Numbered from the stretch's first letter, positions 15,404 through 23,729 are shown. The stretch is 26,854 nucleotides of DNA from Streptomyces sp. WM6386 (GCF_000972385.1 NZ_JXTE01000088.1:1-26854), one strand, 5' to 3'. The notes: generated by a model not told the origin, from the sequence alone. Translations and numbers: made by a program.

Positions 15404-16299
15404 CACGACACCTCAAAAATCTTGACCGCCGCCTGCAGATCCGAGGCGAACAGCGCAGGCGACTGTCGTTGGCGCAGACGAATGTCGGTGATCAGCTGTT
15501 CCGGGAAGAGCCGGTTGAAAAGACTCATCATGGTCGCGCCGAGCGAACCCTCCGAGAAGTCGCTGTCGTCGATGAAGTCGTCGTTGGCCAACGCGTGCTC
15601 GATCATGATGCGGGCGGCGTCCGCGTATACCGCGGAGAGGACGACCCGGTCGATCGGGCGGGGCTTGCCTGCGTTCTCGAACGCGGTGGCGGTGATGGCG
15701 TTCCGCTCGTTGACGAGCAGGAGCAGCGAGCCCATGGTGGCGTTCTCCAGGCCACCGCTGATCTGCAGGTGCCATGCGGCGTTGTCGGGGAACGACGTCA
15801 GCGAGAAGTCGATCACCGCCATGGGAAACTGCGGTGCGTCGCCCTGCAGACGCAGTTCCTCCCGATCGCTCCACAACACCGAGCCGGCACGCCGAGGCGA
15901 GGACGGACGAGCATCGGGACGACGTTCGGCCAGGACCAGAGCGGTGTCCAGTACGAGCAGGCCTCCGAGGTCCGCGCCACGCAGGACGATGTCGAACTCC
16001 GCGGTGATCACGCCACTGTCGTCCAACCGTGCATGTTCTGCTGGCCCGCTGAGGTTGGAGCCCGTGGCCGTCCACACCACGGCGAGGGTCAGCGCTGCAT
16101 CGGGCGGAAGGCCCGACTGGGAGCGCGCACGATCGAGATCGACACAGATGGTCCTGCGCAGGTGCAGGTCCATCTGGTAGTCCCAGTCCGGCAACGCCTC
16201 CGGCATCGGGATCTCGCCGTCGTCGGTCACCAGCAGCCACGGCTCGTTGGTGACGACATCCGTGGACGGGACGCGGTACGGGAGAACTCGGCGGGTCAC
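15403..16299 (-). CDS. Unrecognised protein of the GHKL-Z1 island
   Basis: 298-aa soluble protein of no family I can name. The first ~190 residues look beta-rich with hydrophobic strands (ALTLAVVWTATGSNL, DSGVITAEFDIVLRG, GGLLVLDTALVLAERR, AVIDFSLTSF), suggesting one or two beta-sandwich modules. The rest is helical (IDRVVLSAVYADAARIMIEH; GATMMSLFNRLFPEQLI). No catalytic motif, signal or TM is seen. GTG 16299 overlaps the GHKL gene's stop (GTGA), and its own stop overlaps the next ATG, so it is made in step with its neighbours and is probably a subunit of the system. Confidence 0.85.
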   Translation of the reverse strand: MTRRVLPYRVPSTDVVTNEPWLLVTDDGEIPMPEALPDWDYQMDLHLRRTICVDLDRARSQSGLPPDAALTLAVVWTATGSNLSGPAEHARLDDSGVITAEFDIVLRGADLGGLLVLDTALVLAERRPDARPSSPRRAGSVLWSDREELRLQGDAPQFPMAVIDFSLTSFPDNAAWHLQISGGLENATMGSLLLLVNERNAITATAFENAGKPRPIDRVVLSAVYADAARIMIEHALANDDFIDDSDFSEGSLGATMMSLFNRLFPEQLITDIRLRQRQSPALFASDLQAAVKIFEVS

Positions 16300-18269
16300 G
16301 ACTCCTTCACCGCCTCGACCTTGATACCGATCTCGGTCATGGTGTCCGGAGCCGGACGTACGAGCGCACGCCACACGCTCTCGCCACCGTCGATGACACA
16401 CGTGTCGACTGTGTGCACACGGCCGTCACCATCCTCCCAGCCGACGAGCAAGGGCATGCTCGCCCCGATCGGCGGATCGGTCTCACGCCCGCCCGTTCCG
16501 GGAAGGGTGACGGCCAAGTCGATGCGGACTCGCTGCGGACCATCCACGGGCAGGCGGAAATCCTGGACGAGCAGTTCGTCGTCGCCGCGATCCTCGTAGT
16601 ACGGCTCTCCCACATACTGCACGCGCGGGCGCCGCCGAACGGTGCCCGTCTCGCCGTTCCCCGTTCGGTACGACGCCCCGTACGCACCAGAATCTGTCAT
16701 GCCGCCGGAGGCGTATCCCTCTTCCCGACCGGAGGCTGCACCCTTCGCGGCGGTGCTGCCCGCCGAACGGCGTGAGCTCTCCTCCTGCTGCGAGGCACGC
16801 GTGGCGGTGCTGCCCGGCTTGGAATAGGCCGTGGCCCCCCCAATGCCCCAGGCTCCGCCCACCAACCCAGAGAAGAACGAACTGGCCGCGCCCAACGCGA
16901 CGTTGCTCGCACCGGAGCGAACGCCCCCGGTCAGGGACAGCAGGTCGTTCAGCGACTCGCCGATGCGCTGGAACGTCGTCCTGACGAAGGTGCTCTGCGG
17001 CCTGTCCAGCGACTGCGGGTGCCAGGCATCGTGCGTGGGCGGCTCGGCTTTCGCATAGACCTCGTCCATGGCCTCGTCCGCACGGAAGACCCCGGCGTAG
17101 CCCTGGTTCACACTCGGCGGCTTCGGCCCTGCGTGATAGGTGACGACAAGCTCCGCAGGACGCATCAGGCACACATGGTGTACGAGGTCCTCGATGTCGA
17201 GCATGCGCGAGGCGCGCGTGGGCTCCAGCGACGGCATGATCCGCTTCTCCAGCCCGAGTCGCCCGAGATGCTGCCTTGGTTTGCGGCACGCCAGATCGCT
17301 GCCGTCGGGCCCCGTCATTTTCTCGTACGCGGCGACGAACATGTTCAGAGGACGGGTGTGCCGGGGATCCGGCACGGGGTGATCGACGCCGTCGCAGGCC
17401 ACCGAGAAGCGCATGGTCGGGCCCTTGCCCTCCACGGAGATCATCTTCGGCCAGAGGTGCCACGCGATGGTCTCGGCCAAGTAGTCGGCCGCTACGGTCG
17501 GTTCGAGCTCGTCCAGGTTGGGGTCGATGACCACGATGGTCGTCCCGGTCTCCTCCGGTGCGAATGCTCGAAGCCCCAGCTGTTGGACAGCGGTCTCCGC
17601 TGCCGGGCCGACCAACGGTTCAACGACGTCTCCTGAGGTGTCGCCCCACCAATGGCGGCCTGTGTATCGGCGCTCCCCGTCTCCCTCCTGGGCCACGTAG
17701 CTCTTCCACAGGGTGCAGCCGATGAGCCGAGTCTCATAGTTGCCCTGCGGCATGCGGCATCGGGAGTGAACGAGGACGGTTCCGGACTGCGACAGCAAGT
17801 AGAAGATGCCCTTGCCGAACCCGTACGTGCCACCGCCGAGTGCCGTGTCACGTGGCTCCCCTATGTTGCGAATGAAGGAGACGAAGTCGCGCTCGGGGCC
17901 GATGGCGTCGTCGGCGCGTGTGGGGCCGCCCAGTCCTCGGGTACCGCGGTCGGAGACCGCCAGCACTCGGGCGGGACGGCGCTTGAGCGCCTCGCGCAGC
18001 GGGAAGTGCTCCGCGCTCATGGGTGCGCCGTCGAGGAGTAGCTCACGCCACGCGCCGGCGTGTGCCGGACCGACCGTCCACATGTCGATGCGGTAGTCGA
18101 CGGGCTCGGGGCATCCCTCGATCCGGGCGTCCCAGCTGTTCTGGGCGGACTCGCGCACCAGGATGGTGAGCAGGTCGAGCTCTGGGCGTCCGAGCTGGTT
18201 GCGGATGCCTTCGGCGGCGCTGGCGCCTTCCGGTGGATAGGGCTGGGAGAACCAACGAGGCTCGGTCAC
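16296..18269 (-). CDS. GHKL-type ATPase (MutL/Hsp90/MORC-like), defence-associated
   Basis: 657-aa protein. The N-terminal ATPase fold shows the N-box LVRESAQNSWDAR (Glu40 general base, Asn44 Mg ligand), G1 box VLAVSDRGTRGLGGP (Asp107, Gly109, Thr110) and G2 box GGGTYGFGKGIF (145-156), the Bergerat signature of gyrase, Hsp90, MutL and MORC proteins. An S5-like region is likely near 240-300. A Gly/Ala/Ser-rich segment (about 452-545) with a hydrophobic patch (SSFFSGLVGGAWGIGG) links to a C-terminal beta-rich domain (about 546-657). Such ATPases dimerise on ATP binding and clamp DNA; here it probably remodels or gates DNA for the nuclease and helicase. GTG 18269 overlaps the upstream stop and has AGGAG 5 nt before. 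Confidence 0.92.
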   Translation of the reverse strand: MTEPRWFSQPYPPEGASAAEGIRNQLGRPELDLLTILVRESAQNSWDARIEGCPEPVDYRIDMWTVGPAHAGAWRELLLDGAPMSAEHFPLREALKRRPARVLAVSDRGTRGLGGPTRADDAIGPERDFVSFIRNIGEPRDTALGGGTYGFGKGIFYLLSQSGTVLVHSRCRMPQGNYETRLIGCTLWKSYVAQEGDGERRYTGRHWWGDTSGDVVEPLVGPAAETAVQQLGLRAFAPEETGTTIVVIDPNLDELEPTVAADYLAETIAWHLWPKMISVEGKGPTMRFSVACDGVDHPVPDPRHTRPLNMFVAAYEKMTGPDGSDLACRKPRQHLGRLGLEKRIMPSLEPTRASRMLDIEDLVHHVCLMRPAELVVTYHAGPKPPSVNQGYAGVFRADEAMDEVYAKAEPPTHDAWHPQSLDRPQSTFVRTTFQRIGESLNDLLSLTGGVRSGASNVALGAASSFFSGLVGGAWGIGGATAYSKPGSTATRASQQEESSRRSAGSTAAKGAASGREEGYASGGMTDSGAYGASYRTGNGETGTVRRRPRVQYVGEPYYEDRGDDELLVQDFRLPVDGPQRVRIDLAVTLPGTGGRETDPPIGASMPLLVGWEDGDGRVHTVDTCVIDGGESVWRALVRPAPDTMTEIGIKVEAVKES

Positions 18270-19291
18270 GCGGGCTCCTGAACCAGGTTCTCGATCATCC
18301 GGGAAACCTGCGCGGGCGCCAGCGGCGCCGGACTGTCACCGGAGAGGTCGATGGTGTACTCCAAGTCCAGGACGGACACGGGAACGCCGGCTGCAGTAAG
18401 AACTGCGCCGGTCAACCCCGGGAAGCCCGCGTCGACTCGGTACCATCTCTCCTCGGCGATCGCGAAACACACGTCCTCGTAGAGATCGGCGTCGGCAAGA
18501 CGGTAGCCGGCCCTCGCGAGCAGTTCGAGAAGGGTTCCCTCGTCGTCGCTCAACCGAAGAGCCTCGTCCACCGACTCCACGAATCGGGTTCCCATGCCGC
18601 TCGTTGTGGTGCGGCGCAGCCGAAACCAGGCCAGGAAGAGCGTTCCACCGGCGGGGGCTTCGAGCTGGTCGAGCCCGTGAATCCGTGGACGCCGGCCCTC
18701 GCTGCCGGTGCTTGCCTTCACCTCGACAGCGTTGATTGACGCCGAGAAGTCGTGGCAGTGCCCCTCCGGCCCATGCCAGATCCGGTGGGCACTCGGGTCC
18801 TTGGCGAGGAGACGGTTCAGCACTATCAACTCGGCGAAGAGCCCGGCGAGTTCATCCGGGCCCAGCGGCGGCCCCTGGGCCCGGAAAAGGGACTTCCAGC
18901 GGTCGATAACGCGGTACAACGCCTTCACGGGGTTGTCGGGCACCTCGACGGCCTTCATCAACACGTCCACACACAGCTCGGTGAACAGGTCTCTGAGATC
19001 GTCACGAAGACAGCCCAGATCCGCGTAGGTCTGGTAGGTCTCCGCATCCTCCAATGGACGCTTGCGCAGCCGGAGCACCGGCCCGTCCAGTCCGGTGCGC
19101 ACCTTCATGTGTGAGTGGATCGGCACCAGGAGATGGCGGTGTCCGTCGTGGTCGACAGCCACGGCCAAGGGGCCGCTGCTCGTGGAGACGGAAAGTTCCG
19201 CTACCCGCAGGCGACGCTCCCCCGTGCTCTGCTCGACCTCCAGCGCGGCCCAGCGCTGCTCGACGAGGCCGCGGAACTCGTCCTCGTTCAT
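18266..19291 (-). CDS. PD-(D/E)XK motif nuclease (DUF4420-type)
   Basis: 341-aa protein of the PD-(D/E)XK motif family (PF14390-like). The catalytic core is visible: Glu154 in GLFAELIVLNRLL, then Asp181 in CHDFSASINAVEVKAS with Glu190-Val-Lys192 as the E-x-K pair. These coordinate metal and cut DNA, so this is the likely effector nuclease of the system. The flanks (1-140 and 200-341) are not assigned. ATG 19291 overlaps the Z1 stop (ATGA), with GAGG 4-5 nt upstream, and its own stop overlaps the GHKL start. The strict coupling suggests a fixed ratio with Z1 and GHKL proteins. Confidence 0.92.
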   Translation of the reverse strand: MNEDEFRGLVEQRWAALEVEQSTGERRLRVAELSVSTSSGPLAVAVDHDGHRHLLVPIHSHMKVRTGLDGPVLRLRKRPLEDAETYQTYADLGCLRDDLRDLFTELCVDVLMKAVEVPDNPVKALYRVIDRWKSLFRAQGPPLGPDELAGLFAELIVLNRLLAKDPSAHRIWHGPEGHCHDFSASINAVEVKASTGSEGRRPRIHGLDQLEAPAGGTLFLAWFRLRRTTTSGMGTRFVESVDEALRLSDDEGTLLELLARAGYRLADADLYEDVCFAIAEERWYRVDAGFPGLTGAVLTAAGVPVSVLDLEYTIDLSGDSPAPLAPAQVSRMIENLVQEPA

Positions 19292-21852
19292 ACGTCCTCA
19301 CCATCGACGAGGCTGTAGTCCTCCTCCTCGATTTCGATGCGCACGTTGGACAAGTCGGCGGAGATGTAGCTCTTCACGGTGCTGTCGCCGTTCCGCGGTT
19401 CGGGGAAGACCAGGCCGACGCCGATCACGTGCTCCGCCGCGTCGAGCGGCGCACGGAGTTTCTTCGACGGGTCGGGCTCGGACACCCTGTCGATCGGGTA
19501 CAGGACAAGCAGACCGGCGTCAGGGAGCTGCTTGCGCCGCTCCTCCTTGATCCCCTTCTCAGTCAGTTTTCCGATGTCCCCGGCGAGGTCAACTGCCGCG
19601 TCCCTGCGGCTCATCAGCGTCTTGATGTCGGCGAAGTCGGGGTCGGGGTTGGACAGGAGAAGGCGGGCACGATTGTTCAGCCCGACGGTCACGTGGGGCG
19701 CGAAGGCGAAGTCCTGACCCTTCCCCGCGGGGTTGCCCACAATGGCGACATTCCAGCGCCCAAGCGAGCCGGCGTCGGAGACCCGCTTACGGATGTAGTT
19801 GCTGATCAGCTTGGCGTCGTTCTCCGTGGACTTCTTGTGGAACTGGTAGTTCGACAGGAAATCGAGCACGAAGTCGTGCGGCACGTCGCGGAACACGTAG
19901 CGTCCCTCCGCAGCACGCTCCTCCACGCGGTGTGTGTTGGCGACAGCGGCAGCGACCAGCGTGCGCGCCGCGTCGATGTTCCCGCGCAGCCACTCCCCGT
20001 CCGTGTGGAAGTACCGGGTCTGGACCCGCTTGCCGCCGTACGAAGAAGCTGCCACGACGGCGTCGCGCATCTTGGCAGCCGCAGTCACACGAAGGGCGGG
20101 GTGTGTTTGCAGGCGTACGGCGAAGGTGAGCGGGTCCTCGTCCTCGGTCATGTAGATGTCGATGTCGCGGCGCATCTCGGTCTCGACCGTGGCCAGGTGC
20201 CGGAACCACTCGGCGAGTTCGTCGGTCATCCAGGTCCTCGGCAGGTCGGCGTACCCGTTGCGGAATCCGAACCAGCGCCCCATCTGGAGCAGGGTGTCGT
20301 ACGCCGAGACCGAACGGACGAAGTAGCTGACTGACAGCCCTTCGAGGGTGAGTCCTCGCGAAAGGGTGTTGCCGCCCACGGCGATCGCGACGACCGGGCC
20401 GTTCTCGTAGTCGAGCCGGTCCTCACTACTGGAGTTGTCCATGATGACGCGACAACTGTCGAGCACCCCGGGCAGCTGCGGAACCAGCTCCTCGAACGGC
20501 ACCTTCGTCTCGCCGAAGTCCTCGGCCGGGACGCGTTCGGTCTCCGTGTCCCACAAGGCGCGCAGCCCAGAGAGGTAGTCGGGGCTCCCCAACGACTGCG
20601 TGGCCCGCTTGCGCAGAAATTCCAGGGGCCTCTTGAAACTGTTGTGGACCGCGGTGTTGACGCTGGTGTGGATCAACATCGTGTTGTGCGAGTTACCGGT
20701 GCCGCGCACGCGCCGGGCGGCGGTGACCAGCCAGAAGTACTCGACGGCCCGTCGCAGGGTGTCCGTGATGACGGGCTCGAAGCCCTCGACATCGGCCCTG
20801 GTCCCGGGGCGCACGGCTGGAATGTCGTCCTTGGGTACCGAGCGGATCATGTCGTGTCCGTCGTCGACCTGCTCCGGGTCCTCACCGTCGAGGGCGTAGC
20901 GGCCGAAGAGGACTTCGGTCCCGAAGTGCCCGGCGGGCTGGGGCAAGTTGACGACAAAGTCCTTGGGATAGAGGTCCTCGGCGCTCGGGTCGATCAGCAA
21001 ATTCGCGAACGGGGACGCCGTGTATCCGACGTACGCCGACCTGGGCAGGTGGCTCATGATGTTCAGGATCAGCGGATTGATCGACTTCGTCGCCACGGTG
21101 GCCTGGTCGGCCTCGTCGTCGATGATCAGCGCGGGGCAGTCCTCGAGGTAGGTCGAAGCCTTCTCGAGCCACTTGGCGAGCTTGCGCAGGACCGTCGCGT
21201 TCTTCTTGACCACGCACAGCACGTGGGTCCTGTTGCTCTTGCCGAAATACGAGGCCGGGTTCTCCTGCGGGGTGAAGTCTTTCTCCAGCCCGGTCAGTTG
21301 CGACCACAGCGAGGGGTTCGGCTCCACAAGCTGCTGCACGAGACGCGCCTGGGTCTGGCGGCGGAGTCCATTGTGGATGCCGGCCAGGACAATGAAGAGC
21401 TTGTAGCCGCGGTCTGCGGCCTTCGCCATGACGGACGTGAAGTTGGTCGTCTTCCCGGATTGCACGTAGCCGACCACCAGTCCACGTGTGGAGAAGTCCC
21501 TCTCCTTCGGATGGTTCAGCAGCGAGACCACACGAGTCGAGGAGTCGTCGAGGCTCCTGATCGCGGGGTCCTCGGGCCAACCGTCCTTGCGCAGCTGGTC
21601 CGCGACCGCCGGCCAGCACTTGTCCTTGGCATGCGGTCCCGTATACCAGGTGTCGCGATTGCCCAGGATCACCGCGTGCGGTTCCTCGAGCTCCTTGATA
21701 CGGATCGTCTGTTGCTCGTGCCGCTCACGGATCTGCTGCACGATCTCCGCAGGGATGCCGAACTGCTCCAGTCGCTTGACTGCTTCCGCCGGGGGAAACG
21801 AATCGAGCAGTGCCCTGAACGTGTCGTACATTCCGTCGAGTTCGTCGGTCAT
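19288..21852 (-). CDS. Z1-domain DEAD-box ATPase/helicase
   Basis: 854-aa superfamily-2-like ATPase with the Z1 domain (PF10593-like). Walker A is GLVVGYVQSGKTTNF (about 124-138, Lys134); Walker B IIDDEAD (243-249); motif III YTASPFANLL (277-286); then GGNTLSRGLTLEGL (493-506) and the arginine-finger motif QMGRWFGFR (523-531). Z1 proteins occur with GHKL ATPases and PD-(D/E)XK nucleases in predicted restriction systems, where they should move along or open DNA. ATG 21852 (MTDELDGMYDTF) is preferred; the frame is open 43 codons further but that part is Arg/Ser-rich and unlike the family. The ribosome site is weak (GGGGAA at 12 nt). It is the first gene of the coupled block. Confidence 0.93.
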   Translation of the reverse strand: MTDELDGMYDTFRALLDSFPPAEAVKRLEQFGIPAEIVQQIRERHEQQTIRIKELEEPHAVILGNRDTWYTGPHAKDKCWPAVADQLRKDGWPEDPAIRSLDDSSTRVVSLLNHPKERDFSTRGLVVGYVQSGKTTNFTSVMAKAADRGYKLFIVLAGIHNGLRRQTQARLVQQLVEPNPSLWSQLTGLEKDFTPQENPASYFGKSNRTHVLCVVKKNATVLRKLAKWLEKASTYLEDCPALIIDDEADQATVATKSINPLILNIMSHLPRSAYVGYTASPFANLLIDPSAEDLYPKDFVVNLPQPAGHFGTEVLFGRYALDGEDPEQVDDGHDMIRSVPKDDIPAVRPGTRADVEGFEPVITDTLRRAVEYFWLVTAARRVRGTGNSHNTMLIHTSVNTAVHNSFKRPLEFLRKRATQSLGSPDYLSGLRALWDTETERVPAEDFGETKVPFEELVPQLPGVLDSCRVIMDNSSSEDRLDYENGPVVAIAVGGNTLSRGLTLEGLSVSYFVRSVSAYDTLLQMGRWFGFRNGYADLPRTWMTDELAEWFRHLATVETEMRRDIDIYMTEDEDPLTFAVRLQTHPALRVTAAAKMRDAVVAASSYGGKRVQTRYFHTDGEWLRGNIDAARTLVAAAVANTHRVEERAAEGRYVFRDVPHDFVLDFLSNYQFHKKSTENDAKLISNYIRKRVSDAGSLGRWNVAIVGNPAGKGQDFAFAPHVTVGLNNRARLLLSNPDPDFADIKTLMSRRDAAVDLAGDIGKLTEKGIKEERRKQLPDAGLLVLYPIDRVSEPDPSKKLRAPLDAAEHVIGVGLVFPEPRNGDSTVKSYISADLSNVRIEIEEEDYSLVDGEDV

Positions 21853-22126
21853 GAGAGTCGACGTTCCCCGTTTCTGTTCGCTGGAGCCAATCGGACTACG
21901 AGACGCTGCGCCTCGCCGACCAGCCCATCCGCGGCACAGACCCCTCGAAGCGCGCCGGGACGCGCCCCGTGCACACAACATCTACACGATATTGCGTAAG
22001 ACACGTCCTGATACTCGGAATCATGGTCTCAATCCGGTGCGGAGCCCCGGGTTTCACCAAGCCCACGCGGAAGCACCAAATCGCGTGTACTGGGAACAGT
22101 GCGCGGCCCGATACGGACAGCACGGA
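21853..22126. other. Spacer between vsr and the Z1 operon, probable promoter region
   Basis: 274 bp without a credible gene. Its middle (about 21975-22020) is AT-rich for this genome; on the minus strand it contains TTACGC and TAGATG 11 nt apart, too close for a standard promoter but a sign that transcription of the Z1 operon may start here, independently of vsr. No terminator for vsr is evident. Confidence 0.4.
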
Positions 22127-22558
22127 TCAAAAACCGCCTGAAGCCGATCTACGGGACAGCACTACGGCCTCGATCCGGTGGACGACGTCATCGACCGGCT
22201 CGTGCTCCCAGAACCTCAGCACCGCCCAGCCGGCGGCAGTCAGGTGGTCGGTCGTCTCGCGATCACGCGTGATGTTCCGGTCGAGCTTCGCGCGCCACCA
22301 CTCCGCATTGGCCCGCGGATGCGTGGCGTGGTCCGGGCAGCCATGCCAGTAGCAGCCGTCGAGAAACACGGCGATCCTCAACTTGCTGAAGGCGATGTCC
22401 ATGCTTCGCCGCGGCATACCCGGCACGGGGTAGTGCACCCGATACCGCAGGCCGTCCGCGTGCAATAGTCGGCGTACGGCCAGTTCCGGCTGAGTGTCAC
22501 GGGACACCTGACGACTCATACGCGCGGAGACCGACGGGGACGATGCGGACGGGGACAT
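22127..22558 (-). CDS. vsr: Very short patch repair (Vsr) endonuclease
   Basis: 143-aa Vsr-family endonuclease, which nicks DNA at T:G mismatches left when 5-methylcytosine deaminates. Key parts: RQVSRDTQPELAVRRLLHAD (about 16-35), catalytic Asp54 in SMDIAF, the zinc/active-site block VFLDGCYWHGCPDH (64-77), WWRAKLDRNITRDRET (87-102) and the C-terminal LRFWEHE (114-120). Length is normal for the family. ATG 22558 has GGGAG 10 nt upstream; Met14 (MSRQVS, at 22519) is an alternative. It is on the same strand as the methyltransferase operon, 274 bp upstream, and fits as mismatch repair for its cytosine methylation. Some Vsr-like proteins in such islands may act as restriction nucleases instead. 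Confidence 0.93.
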   Translation of the reverse strand: MSPSASSPSVSARMSRQVSRDTQPELAVRRLLHADGLRYRVHYPVPGMPRRSMDIAFSKLRIAVFLDGCYWHGCPDHATHPRANAEWWRAKLDRNITRDRETTDHLTAAGWAVLRFWEHEPVDDVVHRIEAVVLSRRSASGGF

Positions 22559-22990
22559 GGCACCAGTCTCCCGCGTAAACGTCGCTGCGCAAGCCACACC
22601 TCACGCCACCAGGAGCACGACCTGCGCCGGGCATGCGCGCGCCAACGATGCCTCCACCAGCAGGCCACTGAGGCGTGACACGATCTGCGTCGAATCCAAC
22701 TATCCAGCACCAGCGAAACCGACCTCGCCGCCTGCCACGCCTACGTGGTGCTTCCCCGAGACGACTTGCGAGCACAACAACATCCTGTTGGACCGCACGT
22801 TGCTCGTCGGCGCACCAGACGACCCTCAAGTGGGCTTCTTCGTGGGCGTACGCAATCAGTGAAATGCGGCTGACCGTGGGGTACCCGACACGGAGCAGCA
22901 CCACGCGGCCGGCCATGCCTCATGCAATCCAATGGCCGACAGGCTCCCGAGCTCTCTGGCTCCAGAGCATGACCTCGTAGGCTCCCCAAA
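22559..22990. other. Island right-edge spacer, possible gene fragment
   Basis: 432 bp between the divergent vsr and HAD genes. No clear gene. A plus-strand frame ending at 22862 closes with a protein-like stretch (CEHNNILLDRTLLVGAPDDP then QVGFFVGVRNQ) but its upstream part is low complexity; a minus-strand frame 22497-22916 starts well (MAGRVVLLRVGYPTVSRISL) and degrades to Arg/Gly. One may be a decayed gene; I cannot assign either. Confidence 0.4.
22954..22990 (+). promoter_or_regulatory. Candidate leaderless promoter of the HAD gene with palindrome
   Basis: TAGGCT (22978-22983) is 7 nt before GTG 22991 with no ribosome site, as in leaderless Streptomyces genes. The -35 position is occupied by a palindrome, CTCTGG-CT-CCAGAG (22954-22967), which could be a repressor site. 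Confidence 0.45.
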
Positions 22991-23632
22991 GTGATTGAAA
23001 CCATCGTCCTCGACGTAGGCGAGACCCTCACCCGCGACGACCGCTACTGGCACTCCTGGGCGGACTGGCTGGGCATCCCCCGCCACACCCTCTCCGCCCT
23101 CGTGGGAGCCGTCGTCGCGCAAGGCCATGACAACGCGGACGCCCTACGGCTGGCTCGCCCCGGCATCGACGTGGCAGCCGAGTACCACGCCCGTGAGGCG
23201 GCCGGCCGGGGCGAGTTCCTCGACGAGACGGATCTGTACGACGATGTGCGTCCGGCCCTGTCAGGACTGCGCAAGCTCGGTGTCCGGGTCATCGTCGCCG
23301 GGAACCAGACCTCTCGTGCCGGGGAGTTGTTGCGCGACCTCGATCTGCCCGTCGACCTCGTGGTCACGTCCGGGGACTGGGGCGTGGCGAAGCCGCATCC
23401 GGAGTTCTTCGAGCGGGTTCTGGAAGTGGCCCGGGCCGCACCGAGCGAGACGGTGTACGTCGGGGATCACCCGGCCAATGACATCTTCCCGGCGAAGGCC
23501 GCCGGCCTGCGGGCGGCGCACATCCGTCGCGGGCCGTGGGGCCATCTATGGGCGGACGACCCGGAGTTGAGGGCGGCGGCCGACTGGCGGATCGAACACC
23601 TCACTCAGCTCACCACGTTCGTCGCGAGCTGA
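22991..23632 (+). CDS. HAD-superfamily hydrolase-like protein
   Basis: 213-aa HAD-fold protein. Motif I is IVLDVGETLT with Asp8; motif II is IVAGNQ (about 100-105, Asn in place of the usual Ser/Thr); motif III is Lys in AKPHPEFFE; motif IV is VYVGDHPANDIFPAKAAG. A helical cap lies between about 15 and 85. In motif I the second Asp of DxD is replaced by Gly (D-V-G-E-T), so the general acid is absent and ordinary phosphatase activity is uncertain, though D-x-G-x-T forms are frequent in actinobacteria. GTG 22991 fits a leaderless start. Substrate unknown. It is 106 bp upstream of the XRE regulator, same strand. Confidence 0.85.
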   Translation: MIETIVLDVGETLTRDDRYWHSWADWLGIPRHTLSALVGAVVAQGHDNADALRLARPGIDVAAEYHAREAAGRGEFLDETDLYDDVRPALSGLRKLGVRVIVAGNQTSRAGELLRDLDLPVDLVVTSGDWGVAKPHPEFFERVLEVARAAPSETVYVGDHPANDIFPAKAAGLRAAHIRRGPWGHLWADDPELRAAADWRIEHLTQLTTFVAS

Positions 23633-23700
23633 GGACCACGAACTGATCTCACCGATCACGACCAGCGAAGTCATTCGTGAACACGCTGCGTTGCCGCTCG

Positions 23701-23729
23701 AGTACGGTTCGAAGCAGACGACTCGTACT
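23701..23729. promoter_or_regulatory. Inverted repeat in XRE promoter region
   Basis: AGTACG (23701-23706) and CGTACT (23724-23729) are inverted copies with a 17-nt spacer, immediately upstream of the XRE start; a -10-like TACGGT (23703-23708) overlaps the left arm. It may be an autoregulatory site. Confidence 0.35.

Noticed and set aside
14846..16180. 444-codon plus-strand open frame
   Set aside because: Crosses two minus-strand genes that have real motifs and coupled junctions; composition is non-protein-like.
20644..21999. 451-codon plus-strand open frame
   Set aside because: Antisense to the Z1 gene, whose Walker A, DEAD and QMGRWFGFR motifs are clear.
22497..22916. 140-codon minus-strand frame overlapping the vsr start
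   Set aside because: Starts plausibly but decays into Arg/Gly-rich text and would overlap vsr by 62 nt in another frame.
11749..22990. Attachment-site repeats or integrase for the defence island
   Set aside because: I compared both junctions by eye and found no shared repeat, tRNA end or recombinase gene.
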